A stretch of 35,379 nucleotides of DNA from Hyphomicrobiales bacterium (GTDB lineage: Bacteria > Pseudomonadota > Alphaproteobacteria > Rhizobiales > Xanthobacteraceae): assembly GCA_019243195.1 (NCBI GenBank), contig JAFAUQ010000275.1:1-35379 (forward strand), read 5' to 3'. Under the pieces are notes generated by a model. That model made no database searches. It was not told where the DNA came from and was given only the letters and a program-made list of their open reading frames with translations. The position numbers and the translations under genes were made by a program. Shown here in pieces: positions 8,688-17,271 of the stretch (within the stretch, counting starts at the first letter, position 1; every line of letters starts with the position of its first letter).

Positions 8688-8701
8688 TTGAACCAGTTAG
8701 T
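8688..8701. promoter_or_regulatory. Possible degenerate TetR operator (TTGAA-CCAG-TTAGT)
   Basis: The minus strand reads ACTAA-CTGG-TTCAA, resembling ACTAA-CCGT-TTAGT at 8797-8810. Confidence 0.35.
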
Positions 8702-8796
8702 CCATATGCTCACGAAAACGTGTTGGAAGAATTAGTGCGGTCTATCAGGTAGTTAATCATATGCAGCTGGTTAAATTGTAATTCGTCCTTGCTATA

Positions 8797-8810
8797 ACTA
8801 ACCGTTTAGT
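8797..8810. promoter_or_regulatory. Candidate TetR operator ACTAA-N4-TTAGT
   Basis: Palindromic ACTAACCGTTTAGT in the divergent tetR/BKACE intergenic region. Confidence 0.5.
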
Positions 8811-8887
8811 ACATAACCCGGGAGAGGAAGCGAAACCAAGCGCCAACAGGTGGGAAAACCACCGCCGGCGGCTCAAGGAGCCAAGTC

Positions 8888-9715
8888 ATGACGACTCCGT
8901 GCATCATCACCGTCGCCATCACGGGCTCGCTGCCCCAAAAATCCGACAACCCGGCGGTGCCGATCACGGTCGCCGAGCAGGTCGAATCGACCCACGAGGC
9001 GTTCGAGGCGGGGGCGACGCTGGTTCATGCCCACGTGCGCAAGGACGACGGTTCGCCGACCTCCGACCCGGAGCGGTTCGCGCGCCTGATTGAGGGCGTG
9101 CGCAAGCATTGCCCCGGCATGATCATCCAGCTGTCGACCGGCGGGCGCTCGGGCAGCGGACGCGAGCGCGGCGGCATGATCCCGCTCAGGCCGGACATGT
9201 GCTCGCTCTCGACCGGCTCGTGCAACTTCCCGACCCGCGTTTATGAGAACAGCCCCGAATTGGTCGACTGGCTCGCCGTCGAGATGCAGGAGAACGGCGT
9301 CAAGCCGGAAATCGAAGCCTTCGACCTGTCGATGATCTTCAAGGCGGTCGAGATGGAGAAGGCCGGCCAGATCGCCGGGCCGCTGCACGTGCAATTCGTC
9401 ATGGGCGTGAAGAACGCCATGCCGGTCGATCGCGAGACGTTCGACTTTTACGTCACCACCCTCCAGCGCCTCGCGCCCGCAGCCACCTGGACCGGCGCCG
9501 GCATCGGCAGAGGCCAGATCATGCTCAATCGCTGGTCGCTCGAATTGGGCGGCCACTGCCGCACCGGCCTCGAGGACAACGTGCGGCTCGATCGCACGAC
9601 GCTTGCTCCGTCCAACGCCGCGCTGGTCAAGCGCGTCGTCGATATGGCGGGCGAATACGACCGCCACCCCGCGACCGTCGCCGAGGCGCGGCAGATTCTG
9701 AGACTCGCCGCCTGA
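8888..9715 (+). CDS. Beta-keto acid cleavage enzyme (BKACE, DUF849 family)
   Basis: PCIITVAITGSLPQKSDNPAVPITVAEQVESTHEAFEAGATLVHAHVRKDDGSPTSDPERF...IIQLSTGGRSG; GIGRGQIMLNRWSLELGGHCRTGLEDNVRLDRTTLAPSNAALV. Confidence 0.93.
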   Translation: MTTPCIITVAITGSLPQKSDNPAVPITVAEQVESTHEAFEAGATLVHAHVRKDDGSPTSDPERFARLIEGVRKHCPGMIIQLSTGGRSGSGRERGGMIPLRPDMCSLSTGSCNFPTRVYENSPELVDWLAVEMQENGVKPEIEAFDLSMIFKAVEMEKAGQIAGPLHVQFVMGVKNAMPVDRETFDFYVTTLQRLAPAATWTGAGIGRGQIMLNRWSLELGGHCRTGLEDNVRLDRTTLAPSNAALVKRVVDMAGEYDRHPATVAEARQILRLAA

Positions 9716-9743
9716 GAAACTTCATCATCGGAGGAAAATCGAC

Positions 9744-11129
9744 ATGAGCACTGCCGGGGTTCACGAGTCGCACGGTCGGGATCAAACAAAGAAAGCGGCC
9801 GCCAGCGGCTGGATCGGCTCGGCGCTCGAATATTATGACTTCTTCATCTATGCGACCGCGGCGTCGCTGATCTTCCCGCAGATATTCTTCCCTTCCAACA
9901 ACCCGACCGTCGCCATCATCGCCTCGCTTGCGACCTACGGCGTCGGCTACGTGGCGCGGCCGATCGGCGCCTTCGTGCTCGGCCACTGGGGCGACACGCA
10001 CGGCCGCAAGACGGTGCTGATCCTGTGCATGCTGCTGATGGGATTCTCCACCATGGCGGTCGGGCTGCTGCCGACCTATCAGCAGGTCGGCGTGCTCGCG
10101 CCCGTGCTGCTCGTGATCCTGCGGCTGATCCAGGGTTTCGCCGTCGCTGGCGAAATTTCCGGCGCCAGCTCGATGATCCTCGAGCACGCGCCCTTCGGCC
10201 GGCGCGGTTTCTTCGCGAGCTTCACCTTGCAGGGCGTGCAGGCCGGGCAGATCCTTGCCGCCGCCGTGTTCCTGCCGCTCGCGCACTACGTGCCGGAGGC
10301 GGCGTTCAAGACGTGGGGCTGGCGCGTTCCGTTCCTGCTGAGCTTCGTGGTGATCGTCGCCGGCTATATCATCCGCCGCCGCGTCGACGAGACCCCCGCC
10401 TTCGCGGAAGAGAACCAGCACGGCAAAGTGCCGAAGGCGCCGGTCCTCGAGGCCTTCCGGGACAACTGGGCCGACATGCTGCGCGTCGTGTGCATGGCGT
10501 TAATGAACGTGATCCCGGTGGTCGCCGCGATCTTCGGCGCCGCCTACGCGGTGCAGCCCGCCTACGGGATCGGCTTCCACACGGACGTCTATTTGTGGAT
10601 TCCGGTGGCGGGCAATATCCTGGCCGTGCTGATCATTCCGCTCGTTGGCGGCCTCTCCGATCGGATCGGCCGCCGGCCGCCCATCATCGTCGGCGCGCTC
10701 GGCTCGGGCCTGCTGTCGTTCGCCTATCTTTACGCGATCAGCATCCACAACGTGCCGCTGGCGATCGTGTTCTCGCTGCTGATGTGGGGCATCGTCTACC
10801 AGGGCTACAACGCGATCTTCCCGAGTTTCTACCCGGAACTCTTCCCGACCCGCACCCGGGTCACCGCCATGGCCATCGCGCAAAATGTCGGCACCACGAT
10901 TACGGCGCTGCTGCCGGCGCTGTTCGCCACCGCCGCGCCGCCCGGCTCGTCCGGGATCCCGTTCAAGATCGGGTGTCTCACGTTCGGCATCACGATCATC
11001 TCGGCGCTGGCAGCGCTGAGCGCGCGCGAGACCTACCGCATCCGTCTCAACGACCTCGGCAACGTCGGCGCTACCCCGATGAGCAAGCCGGAGTACGATC
11101 GCCTGCGGGCGTCGAGCGCGGCCGTCTGA
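9744..11129 (+). CDS. MFS transporter, metabolite:H+ symporter (MHS) type, ShiA-like
   Basis: GSALEYYDFFIYATAASLIFPQIFF, YVARPIGAFVLGHWGDTHGRKTVL, RLIQGFAVAGEISGASSMILEHAP. Confidence 0.92.
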   Translation: MSTAGVHESHGRDQTKKAAASGWIGSALEYYDFFIYATAASLIFPQIFFPSNNPTVAIIASLATYGVGYVARPIGAFVLGHWGDTHGRKTVLILCMLLMGFSTMAVGLLPTYQQVGVLAPVLLVILRLIQGFAVAGEISGASSMILEHAPFGRRGFFASFTLQGVQAGQILAAAVFLPLAHYVPEAAFKTWGWRVPFLLSFVVIVAGYIIRRRVDETPAFAEENQHGKVPKAPVLEAFRDNWADMLRVVCMALMNVIPVVAAIFGAAYAVQPAYGIGFHTDVYLWIPVAGNILAVLIIPLVGGLSDRIGRRPPIIVGALGSGLLSFAYLYAISIHNVPLAIVFSLLMWGIVYQGYNAIFPSFYPELFPTRTRVTAMAIAQNVGTTITALLPALFATAAPPGSSGIPFKIGCLTFGITIISALAALSARETYRIRLNDLGNVGATPMSKPEYDRLRASSAAV

Positions 11130-11138
11130 GGTCATGCC

Positions 11139-12035
11139 ATGAAGGCCGCGGATGCCTTGTTTGCTGTGGCGCGCGAGGACCACCTCGCCGCCCCGCGCTC
11201 GGTGCTTGTCGGCCTGATCGGCGCCGGCATTCAAGCCTCGCGTTCGCCCGCCATGCACGAGCGCGAAGGCGCCGCCCAGGGTCTCGCCTATATCTACAAG
11301 ATCATCGACCTCGAGACGCTGGGACTCACAGCCGATGCGCTTCTTGAGCTTGTCACGGCGGCGCGGCGCTTCGGCTTCGCCGGACTCAACATCACTCACC
11401 CCTGCAAACAGACGGTGATCCCGCTGCTCGACGACTTGTCGGTCGACGCCCGCGCGCTCGGCGCGGTCAACACCGTGGTATTCGGCCGCGACGGCCGCGC
11501 GGTCGGCCATAACACCGACTGGTCGGGCTTCGCCGCGGCGTTCCGGCGCAATCTTTCCGACGTGCGGCGAAACCGGGTTGTCCAATTCGGAGCGGGCGGC
11601 GCCGGCGCCGCGGTCGCTCACGCGTTGCTGATACTCGGTGTCGGCGAGCTTTCCGTCATCGACACCGACCGGGGCCGCTCGGAGCGGCTCGCCCAGGACC
11701 TGTGCGGCCGCTTCGGGAGCGGCCGGGCGCGCGCCGCGGACGATAGCGACCGCGCCGTGCGCGCCGCCGATGGCATCGTCAACGCGACGCCGCTCGGCAT
11801 GGCGAAATATCCGGGCATGCCGCTGGCGCGCGGGCTCCTGCGCCCCGATCTATGGGTCGCCGACATCGTCTACTTCCCGCTCGAAACCGAGCTGTTGCGC
11901 AACGCGCGGGCCGCCGGCTGCCGCAGCATGGGCGGCGGCGGCATGGCGGTGTTCCAGGCGGCCGACGCGTTCCGCCTGTTCAGCGGCCTCGAACCCGACG
12001 CCGAGCGCATGATGCGCCACTTCGAGAGCATGTGA
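11139..12035 (+). CDS. Shikimate (quinate) dehydrogenase family protein
   Basis: GLIGAGIQASRSPAMHEREG, GLNITHPCKQTVIPLLD, ALGAVNTVVF, GHNTDWSGF, QFGAGGAGAAVAHAL. Confidence 0.93.
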   Translation: MKAADALFAVAREDHLAAPRSVLVGLIGAGIQASRSPAMHEREGAAQGLAYIYKIIDLETLGLTADALLELVTAARRFGFAGLNITHPCKQTVIPLLDDLSVDARALGAVNTVVFGRDGRAVGHNTDWSGFAAAFRRNLSDVRRNRVVQFGAGGAGAAVAHALLILGVGELSVIDTDRGRSERLAQDLCGRFGSGRARAADDSDRAVRAADGIVNATPLGMAKYPGMPLARGLLRPDLWVADIVYFPLETELLRNARAAGCRSMGGGGMAVFQAADAFRLFSGLEPDAERMMRHFESM

Positions 12036-12045
12036 GGAGGCCGGC

Positions 12046-13935
12046 GTGCAGACCGCCATCGCGACTGTTTGTTTGGCCGGCACCCTCAACGAGAAGCTCG
12101 AGGCGATGGCGGCTGCCCGCTTCAAGGGCGTCGAGATTTTCGAGAACGACCTTCTGTCGTTCGACGGCACGCCGGCGCAGGTCGGCCGCCGCATCCGCGA
12201 TCTCGGCCTCGAGGCGGTGACGTTCCAGCCGTTCCGCGACTTCGAAGGCATGCCGGAGCCGCGGCGGTCGAAGGCGTTCTCGCGCGCCGAACGCAAGTTC
12301 GACCTGATGCAGGAACTCGGCTGCGACCTGCTGATGGTGTGCAGCAATGTCTCGCCCGATTCGCTTCCCGAGATCGACCGCGCCGCTGCCGACTTCCACG
12401 AATTGGGCGAACGTGCCGCCGCACGCGGCCTGCGCGTCGCGTTCGAGGCGCTCGCCTGGGGCCGCCACGTCAACCACTATCGCCAGTCGTGGGACGTGGT
12501 GCGCCGCGCCGATCACCCCGCGGTCGGCCTCGTGCTCGACAGCTTCCATGTGCTCGCGCGCCGCAGCGATCTTGCGCCGCTGCGCGACATCCCCAAGGAC
12601 CGCATCTTTCTCGTCCAGATGGCCGACGCCCCGAAGCTCGACATGGATTATCTGTCATGGAGCCGGCACTACCGCTGCTTCCCCGGCCAGGGCGAGCTTC
12701 CGGTGGCGGATTTCATGGACGCGCTCAACGCCACCGGCTTCGACGGCCTCCTGTCGCTCGAAATATTCAACGACAGTTTCCGCGCCGGCTCGGCGCGCTC
12801 GGTTGCGGTCGACGGTCAGCGCTCGCTGCTGTTCATGCTGGATGAATTGCAGCGCCGCACCGGGCGGCCGGTCGCCGGAGTGCCGAACCTGCCGCCGCGC
12901 GCGCACTGCCGCGGTATCGATTTCGTCGAGTTCGCCATGGACGAGACCGCCGCCGCCAAGTTCGAGCAAACGCTTGCGGCGCTCGGCTTCGCCAATGCCG
13001 GCGTGCACAAGTCCAAAGCCGTGACGCGCTGGCGCCAGGGCGGCATCAACATCGTCGTCAACTGCGAGAAGGAAGGTTTCGCCCATTCCTACAACATCAC
13101 CCATGGATCCGCCGTCTGTGCGCTCGCGCTCAAGGTCGACGACGCAGGGGCGGCGCTGGCACGCGCGGGCGAATTGCTCGACCAGCCGTTCCGTCAGCTG
13201 GTCCGGTCGGGTGAAGTCTACATCCCGGCGGTGCGCGGGCTCGGCGGCAGTCTTCTTTATTTCACCGACGATAGGACCGACCTCGGCCGCCACTGGGAGA
13301 TCGATTTCGATGTTCCGCCGCGGGCGGGCGATGGCGCCGGCGCGGGACTGACCGCGGTCGATCACGTGGCCCAATCGATGCACTACGAGGAAATGCTCAC
13401 CTGGCTTTTGTTCTACATGTCGCTCATCGAGGTGCACAAAACGCCGGTCGAGGACGTGCTCGATCCCGGCGGCGTCGTGCGCAGCCAGGTGGTCGAGAGC
13501 GAGAACGGCGCGCTCCGCCTCGTGCTCAACGCCTCGCAGAGCCAGCACACGCTCGCCTCACGCTTCCTCAACGACCTGTTCGGTTCGGGCATTCAGCACA
13601 TCGCCTTGGCGACCGACGATATTTTCTCAACGGTCGAACGCCTGCGCACGGCCGGTGTCGAGCTGTTGCCGATCCCGGAGAATTATTACGACGATCTCGA
13701 CGCCCGCATCGACCTTGCGCCCGGCGCGCTCGAGCGCTTGCGCGCCAACAACGTGCTCTACGACCGGCAGGGGGCGGGCGAGTATTTCCAGGTCTACACC
13801 AAGGACTTCGACGGCGGCTTCTTCTTCGAGATTGTGCAGCGGCGCGGTTACGCGGGTTTCGGCTCCGCCAACGCGCCGATCCGACTCGCCGCGCAGACGC
13901 GCCTCGCACGCCACCCGGCGATTCCGCGAAGGTGA
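12046..13935 (+). CDS. 3-dehydroshikimate dehydratase fused to HPPD-like (VOC) domain (QuiC1-type bifunctional protein)
   Basis: N-terminal xylose-isomerase-like TIM barrel (MQTAIATVCLAGTLNEKLEAMAAARFKGVEIFENDLLSFDGTP...); C-terminal VDHVAQSM / GIQHIALATDDIF / FFFEIVQRRGYAGFGSANAP as in 4-hydroxyphenylpyruvate dioxygenases. Confidence 0.9.
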   Translation: MQTAIATVCLAGTLNEKLEAMAAARFKGVEIFENDLLSFDGTPAQVGRRIRDLGLEAVTFQPFRDFEGMPEPRRSKAFSRAERKFDLMQELGCDLLMVCSNVSPDSLPEIDRAAADFHELGERAAARGLRVAFEALAWGRHVNHYRQSWDVVRRADHPAVGLVLDSFHVLARRSDLAPLRDIPKDRIFLVQMADAPKLDMDYLSWSRHYRCFPGQGELPVADFMDALNATGFDGLLSLEIFNDSFRAGSARSVAVDGQRSLLFMLDELQRRTGRPVAGVPNLPPRAHCRGIDFVEFAMDETAAAKFEQTLAALGFANAGVHKSKAVTRWRQGGINIVVNCEKEGFAHSYNITHGSAVCALALKVDDAGAALARAGELLDQPFRQLVRSGEVYIPAVRGLGGSLLYFTDDRTDLGRHWEIDFDVPPRAGDGAGAGLTAVDHVAQSMHYEEMLTWLLFYMSLIEVHKTPVEDVLDPGGVVRSQVVESENGALRLVLNASQSQHTLASRFLNDLFGSGIQHIALATDDIFSTVERLRTAGVELLPIPENYYDDLDARIDLAPGALERLRANNVLYDRQGAGEYFQVYTKDFDGGFFFEIVQRRGYAGFGSANAPIRLAAQTRLARHPAIPRR

Positions 13936-13967
13936 CTACAGGTGCGTGCTGCCACAATGAGATCGGC

Positions 13968-15713
13968 TCAGAATTTGTAGGCCAAGCCGAGTGTGGCGGT
14001 GTGGGTGCGGATGCGGATGTCTGTCGTGGTGGTCAAGGCGGTCGCCGCACAGGTTGGCGAGCACGTTCGCACGTCGGTCGGCGACCAGGTGCCGAAATCG
14101 GCGTAGCGGTATTCACCGCGCGCCATCCAATGATCCCAGAGCATCGCTTCCAAACCGCCGCCGACGGTCCAGCCGGCGCGGACGGTCGTATCGGAAATGG
14201 CGCTGGGCCCATACATTCGACCAAACAACAGGGGCCCACAGTAATCGCGGTTGTTAAAGAAACTCTGAGGGACGGCGCCGCACACTGAAGCTTGCTCCAC
14301 GCTTAGCCAAGCGGCTCCGCCGGTAGTGTACAGCAGCAGGGCGGGAGACGGTAACCATCCCACTCGCGCACGCAGGCTGGCGTCCCAGCCGGTGTCGACC
14401 GTGTAGCTGTTTTCGGGCCGCCCGTTCACGAGGGCCGTTAGACTATTCGTGCCGGGGACGAACATTCCGCTTACGCTCCGCCCCGATTTCGCCCAGCCCC
14501 AATCGCCCTCGAGCCCCATAAGCCACTGCGGCGCGCTCTGCCAGTCAAAGCCGAGATAAGGGCTCAGGCGGAGGGCCGTGCTGTCCAATGGCTGCCCGGG
14601 AATGCAGAGAGCAGTCGACGTGCATGAACCCGACGGGTCGAGCAAATTGGGATCGAACGCACCGGTATCGGTCGCGGCGATCAACGTCGTATCCACCACG
14701 GACGTTCGCGTGCCCAGGCCGAGCCCCACGTAGGGACCGGTCCACGGAGCCGGCGCTGCAAGCGGCGCCTTGACATACATCGGGGCCCCAGCAGGCGTGT
14801 CCGCGGAGAGGCGAGATCCATCGCCGAACGTGTAGGCCATACCGAACGTAGCGGTGTGGGTATGGAGGTGGACGTCCGTCGTGGTGGTCAGGAAAGTTGT
14901 CGGAGAGCCTGGAAACGTGAATGTACGGGTATCTGTTGGCGACCACGTGCCGTAGTCGGCATAGCGGTATTCGGCGCGCGCGACCCAATGATCCCATACC
15001 AGGGCTTCGAGACCAGCGCCCACAGTCCAACCGGTGCGGGTGGTGGCGTCGACGATTGGACCGGGGGCAAAAAAGCCGGCAAGGCAAAGACCGGGATTGC
15101 CAACGCCGAGCGGGCTACCGCTGCATACGGACGCCTGCTCGACGTGCAGCCATGTGGCACCGCCGGTCGCATAGAGTAACAGGGTGGGCGACGGCAGCCA
15201 GCCGAGGCGGCCGCGCAGGCTTGCATCCCAGGTCGTGTTGACGGCGTAACTGTCCCAGGCATAGCCGCTGAAGAGATTGTTGCTGGCAGCGCCGCCGGGG
15301 ACAAACATGCCGCTCAAGGTCCGCCCGCCTTTCGCCCAGCCAAAGTCGCCCTCTAGTCCCACGAGCCATTGCGCCCCCATTTGCCAGTTGTATCCGGCAT
15401 AGGGGCTGAGACGGAAAGCCAGGCTGTCCACCGGCTCTCCGGACGTGCAAGGCGATTGCGCATTGCAGTAGGACGCCCCCATCAGGTCTGAGAAAGGGGC
15501 CAGACCGCTATCGCTTGCGGCCGTGAGTGCCGTATCGACGACTGAGCTGCGCGTGCCGAGCCCCAGGCCGAGATAGAAACCTGTCCACGACGGAAGTGGT
15601 GCTGCCGCCACGGACGGTGCCTTGTAGACCGACTCTGCCGGTAAGTCGGCGGCCGCCGCCGGGCCAGCGATCAACGCCATCAGGGCAAGGCTGCTCTTGC
15701 GAAATTTGCTCAC
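13968..15713 (-). CDS. Outer-membrane beta-barrel protein with two tandem Omp25/31-like domains
   Basis: Signal peptide MSKFRKSSLALMALIAGPAAAADLP; two repeats beginning WTGFYLGLGLGTRSSVVDTALTAA and WTGPYVGLGLGTRTSVVDTTLIAA, each with LRLSPY.G..WQ..QWL.GLEGD.GWAK.GR..SGMFVPG. Confidence 0.9.
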   Translation of the reverse strand: MSKFRKSSLALMALIAGPAAAADLPAESVYKAPSVAAAPLPSWTGFYLGLGLGTRSSVVDTALTAASDSGLAPFSDLMGASYCNAQSPCTSGEPVDSLAFRLSPYAGYNWQMGAQWLVGLEGDFGWAKGGRTLSGMFVPGGAASNNLFSGYAWDSYAVNTTWDASLRGRLGWLPSPTLLLYATGGATWLHVEQASVCSGSPLGVGNPGLCLAGFFAPGPIVDATTRTGWTVGAGLEALVWDHWVARAEYRYADYGTWSPTDTRTFTFPGSPTTFLTTTTDVHLHTHTATFGMAYTFGDGSRLSADTPAGAPMYVKAPLAAPAPWTGPYVGLGLGTRTSVVDTTLIAATDTGAFDPNLLDPSGSCTSTALCIPGQPLDSTALRLSPYLGFDWQSAPQWLMGLEGDWGWAKSGRSVSGMFVPGTNSLTALVNGRPENSYTVDTGWDASLRARVGWLPSPALLLYTTGGAAWLSVEQASVCGAVPQSFFNNRDYCGPLLFGRMYGPSAISDTTVRAGWTVGGGLEAMLWDHWMARGEYRYADFGTWSPTDVRTCSPTCAATALTTTTDIRIRTHTATLGLAYKF

Positions 15714-15967
15714 GGTTCATCCCCCATATTTTTCAAAACCTACCCTGCCGGCAGACGGGATTTCTGTCTTGCACCGCCGTGCGCCCGATTTGATGTCCAG
15801 CGAACCCGTGCGGAATGTTTGTTGCTGTTGTATTTGTGCAACAGTTGCCGCACACCGTCGTTAAGATTTTTTTAATGCCGCCGATTGCGCGTGCGCGCAC
15901 GCATCGGTCTTTATATTTGATTAGTCGTGCGCCGCTTTTGACCCCGAACGCGCCGGAGCGCCGGACT

Positions 15968-17062
15968 TCAACTTTCCCGCGCTGCGGTTGGGGTCATGCC
16001 GAAGCGGCGACGGAACGAACGGTTGAAATGGGAGACTTCGCCGAAGCCGGACATCAGGGCGATATCGCTGATCCTGGCGGCGGCATGGCGCGGGTTCGTC
16101 AGCACACTGTGCGCATGCTGCAACCGCAGCTCCAGCACGCGCTCGGAGAAACCGACGCCGCTCTCTTGTATCAGCTCGTAGACATAGCGTGGCGAGAGGC
16201 CGAGCGCGTGCGCAACGGTTCGCGCCGAAAACGCCGGGTCGGTGAAGCTGCGCTCGATCTGCGCCAGGATCGCGCGCAGCCGCGCGGCGCGCAGGCCGCG
16301 CATTCGTGCCAGCGCTTCGGCGTCGCGGTTGGCGCCGAGCACCAGCACGATGAGATCGAACACGGTGCGATCCACGTGCGACATCAACCGCTCGTCCAGC
16401 ACCTCGACATTCGGATTGAACAGCAGCGAGAGGTAGTGGCGGAGGTAGCACAGCGGCTCGTTGTCGTTTCGAACCGGAAGCGCGAGGAGATTCTCGGCGT
16501 TCGGCACGGCATCGAGCAGGGGTTTGCGTTGAATCGCGAGCACAAACCATTCGTTGCCGGGCGCCGGACGTCGATAACCGCCGCCCGGCTCATTGAGCGC
16601 GATCAGCGTCGCCATGCGCGGCTCAACCAGAACCTCCCGGTCGCGACTGATGTAAGTGATCGGTGAGGAGTTATTGTTGATCGGCAGCGCGAACGCATCG
16701 GTCCGACTGTCGGCGTGCATGATTTTCTCAAACGGCCCTTGTGCCAGCCCGAGCCCGACCGTCGGGAGCGAAAGAAACTGAAACCGGGCGTTGAACGGAA
16801 GATCCTGCGCCCGCGTGATGTCCTTGGAGCCATAGCGGGCGGAGAAGAGATCGCACCAAAGCGCGAATCTGGCCGGGTCGTCGCGGCCGGCCGGAAAGTC
16901 GTCGGATGTAAAAAGGACTCTTTCCACGGCGGCAGTCGTCAGCTGACGCCCGGGAACGCAGCCGAATGCAGCGTCGCCACCGCGCGACGCGCGGGCAACA
17001 GCGGCAGCACTCGATTTTTCCTGGTCAGTTCGATCATGGCTCGTCCCCCAGTCCCGAACCAC
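15968..17062 (-). CDS. AraC family transcriptional regulator (AraC_binding_2 type)
   Basis: C-terminal SARTVAHALGLSPRYVYELIQESGVGFSERVLELRLQHAHSVLTNPRHAAARISDIALMSGFGEVSHFNRSFRRRFGMTP. Confidence 0.9.
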   Translation of the reverse strand: MVRDWGTSHDRTDQEKSSAAAVARASRGGDAAFGCVPGRQLTTAAVERVLFTSDDFPAGRDDPARFALWCDLFSARYGSKDITRAQDLPFNARFQFLSLPTVGLGLAQGPFEKIMHADSRTDAFALPINNNSSPITYISRDREVLVEPRMATLIALNEPGGGYRRPAPGNEWFVLAIQRKPLLDAVPNAENLLALPVRNDNEPLCYLRHYLSLLFNPNVEVLDERLMSHVDRTVFDLIVLVLGANRDAEALARMRGLRAARLRAILAQIERSFTDPAFSARTVAHALGLSPRYVYELIQESGVGFSERVLELRLQHAHSVLTNPRHAAARISDIALMSGFGEVSHFNRSFRRRFGMTPTAARES

Positions 17063-17271
17063 GCGGCGCGCAAGCCCTCCTCATCCGGCCCGTCGAGATT
17101 GACGGCGCCTTGCCACCCCGGGAGAGAATATAGCTCGTTCGGTGCAACGAAGCTTGTACAGAAACGAACACCCGCATACAGAAACGAAGTCGAACTGAGC
17201 GAAAAAGTGCCAATCTTTGAACCAATGCTGAACGTACGGCGACGAAGGATCATCGGCTAGGCTGAGGGTCC

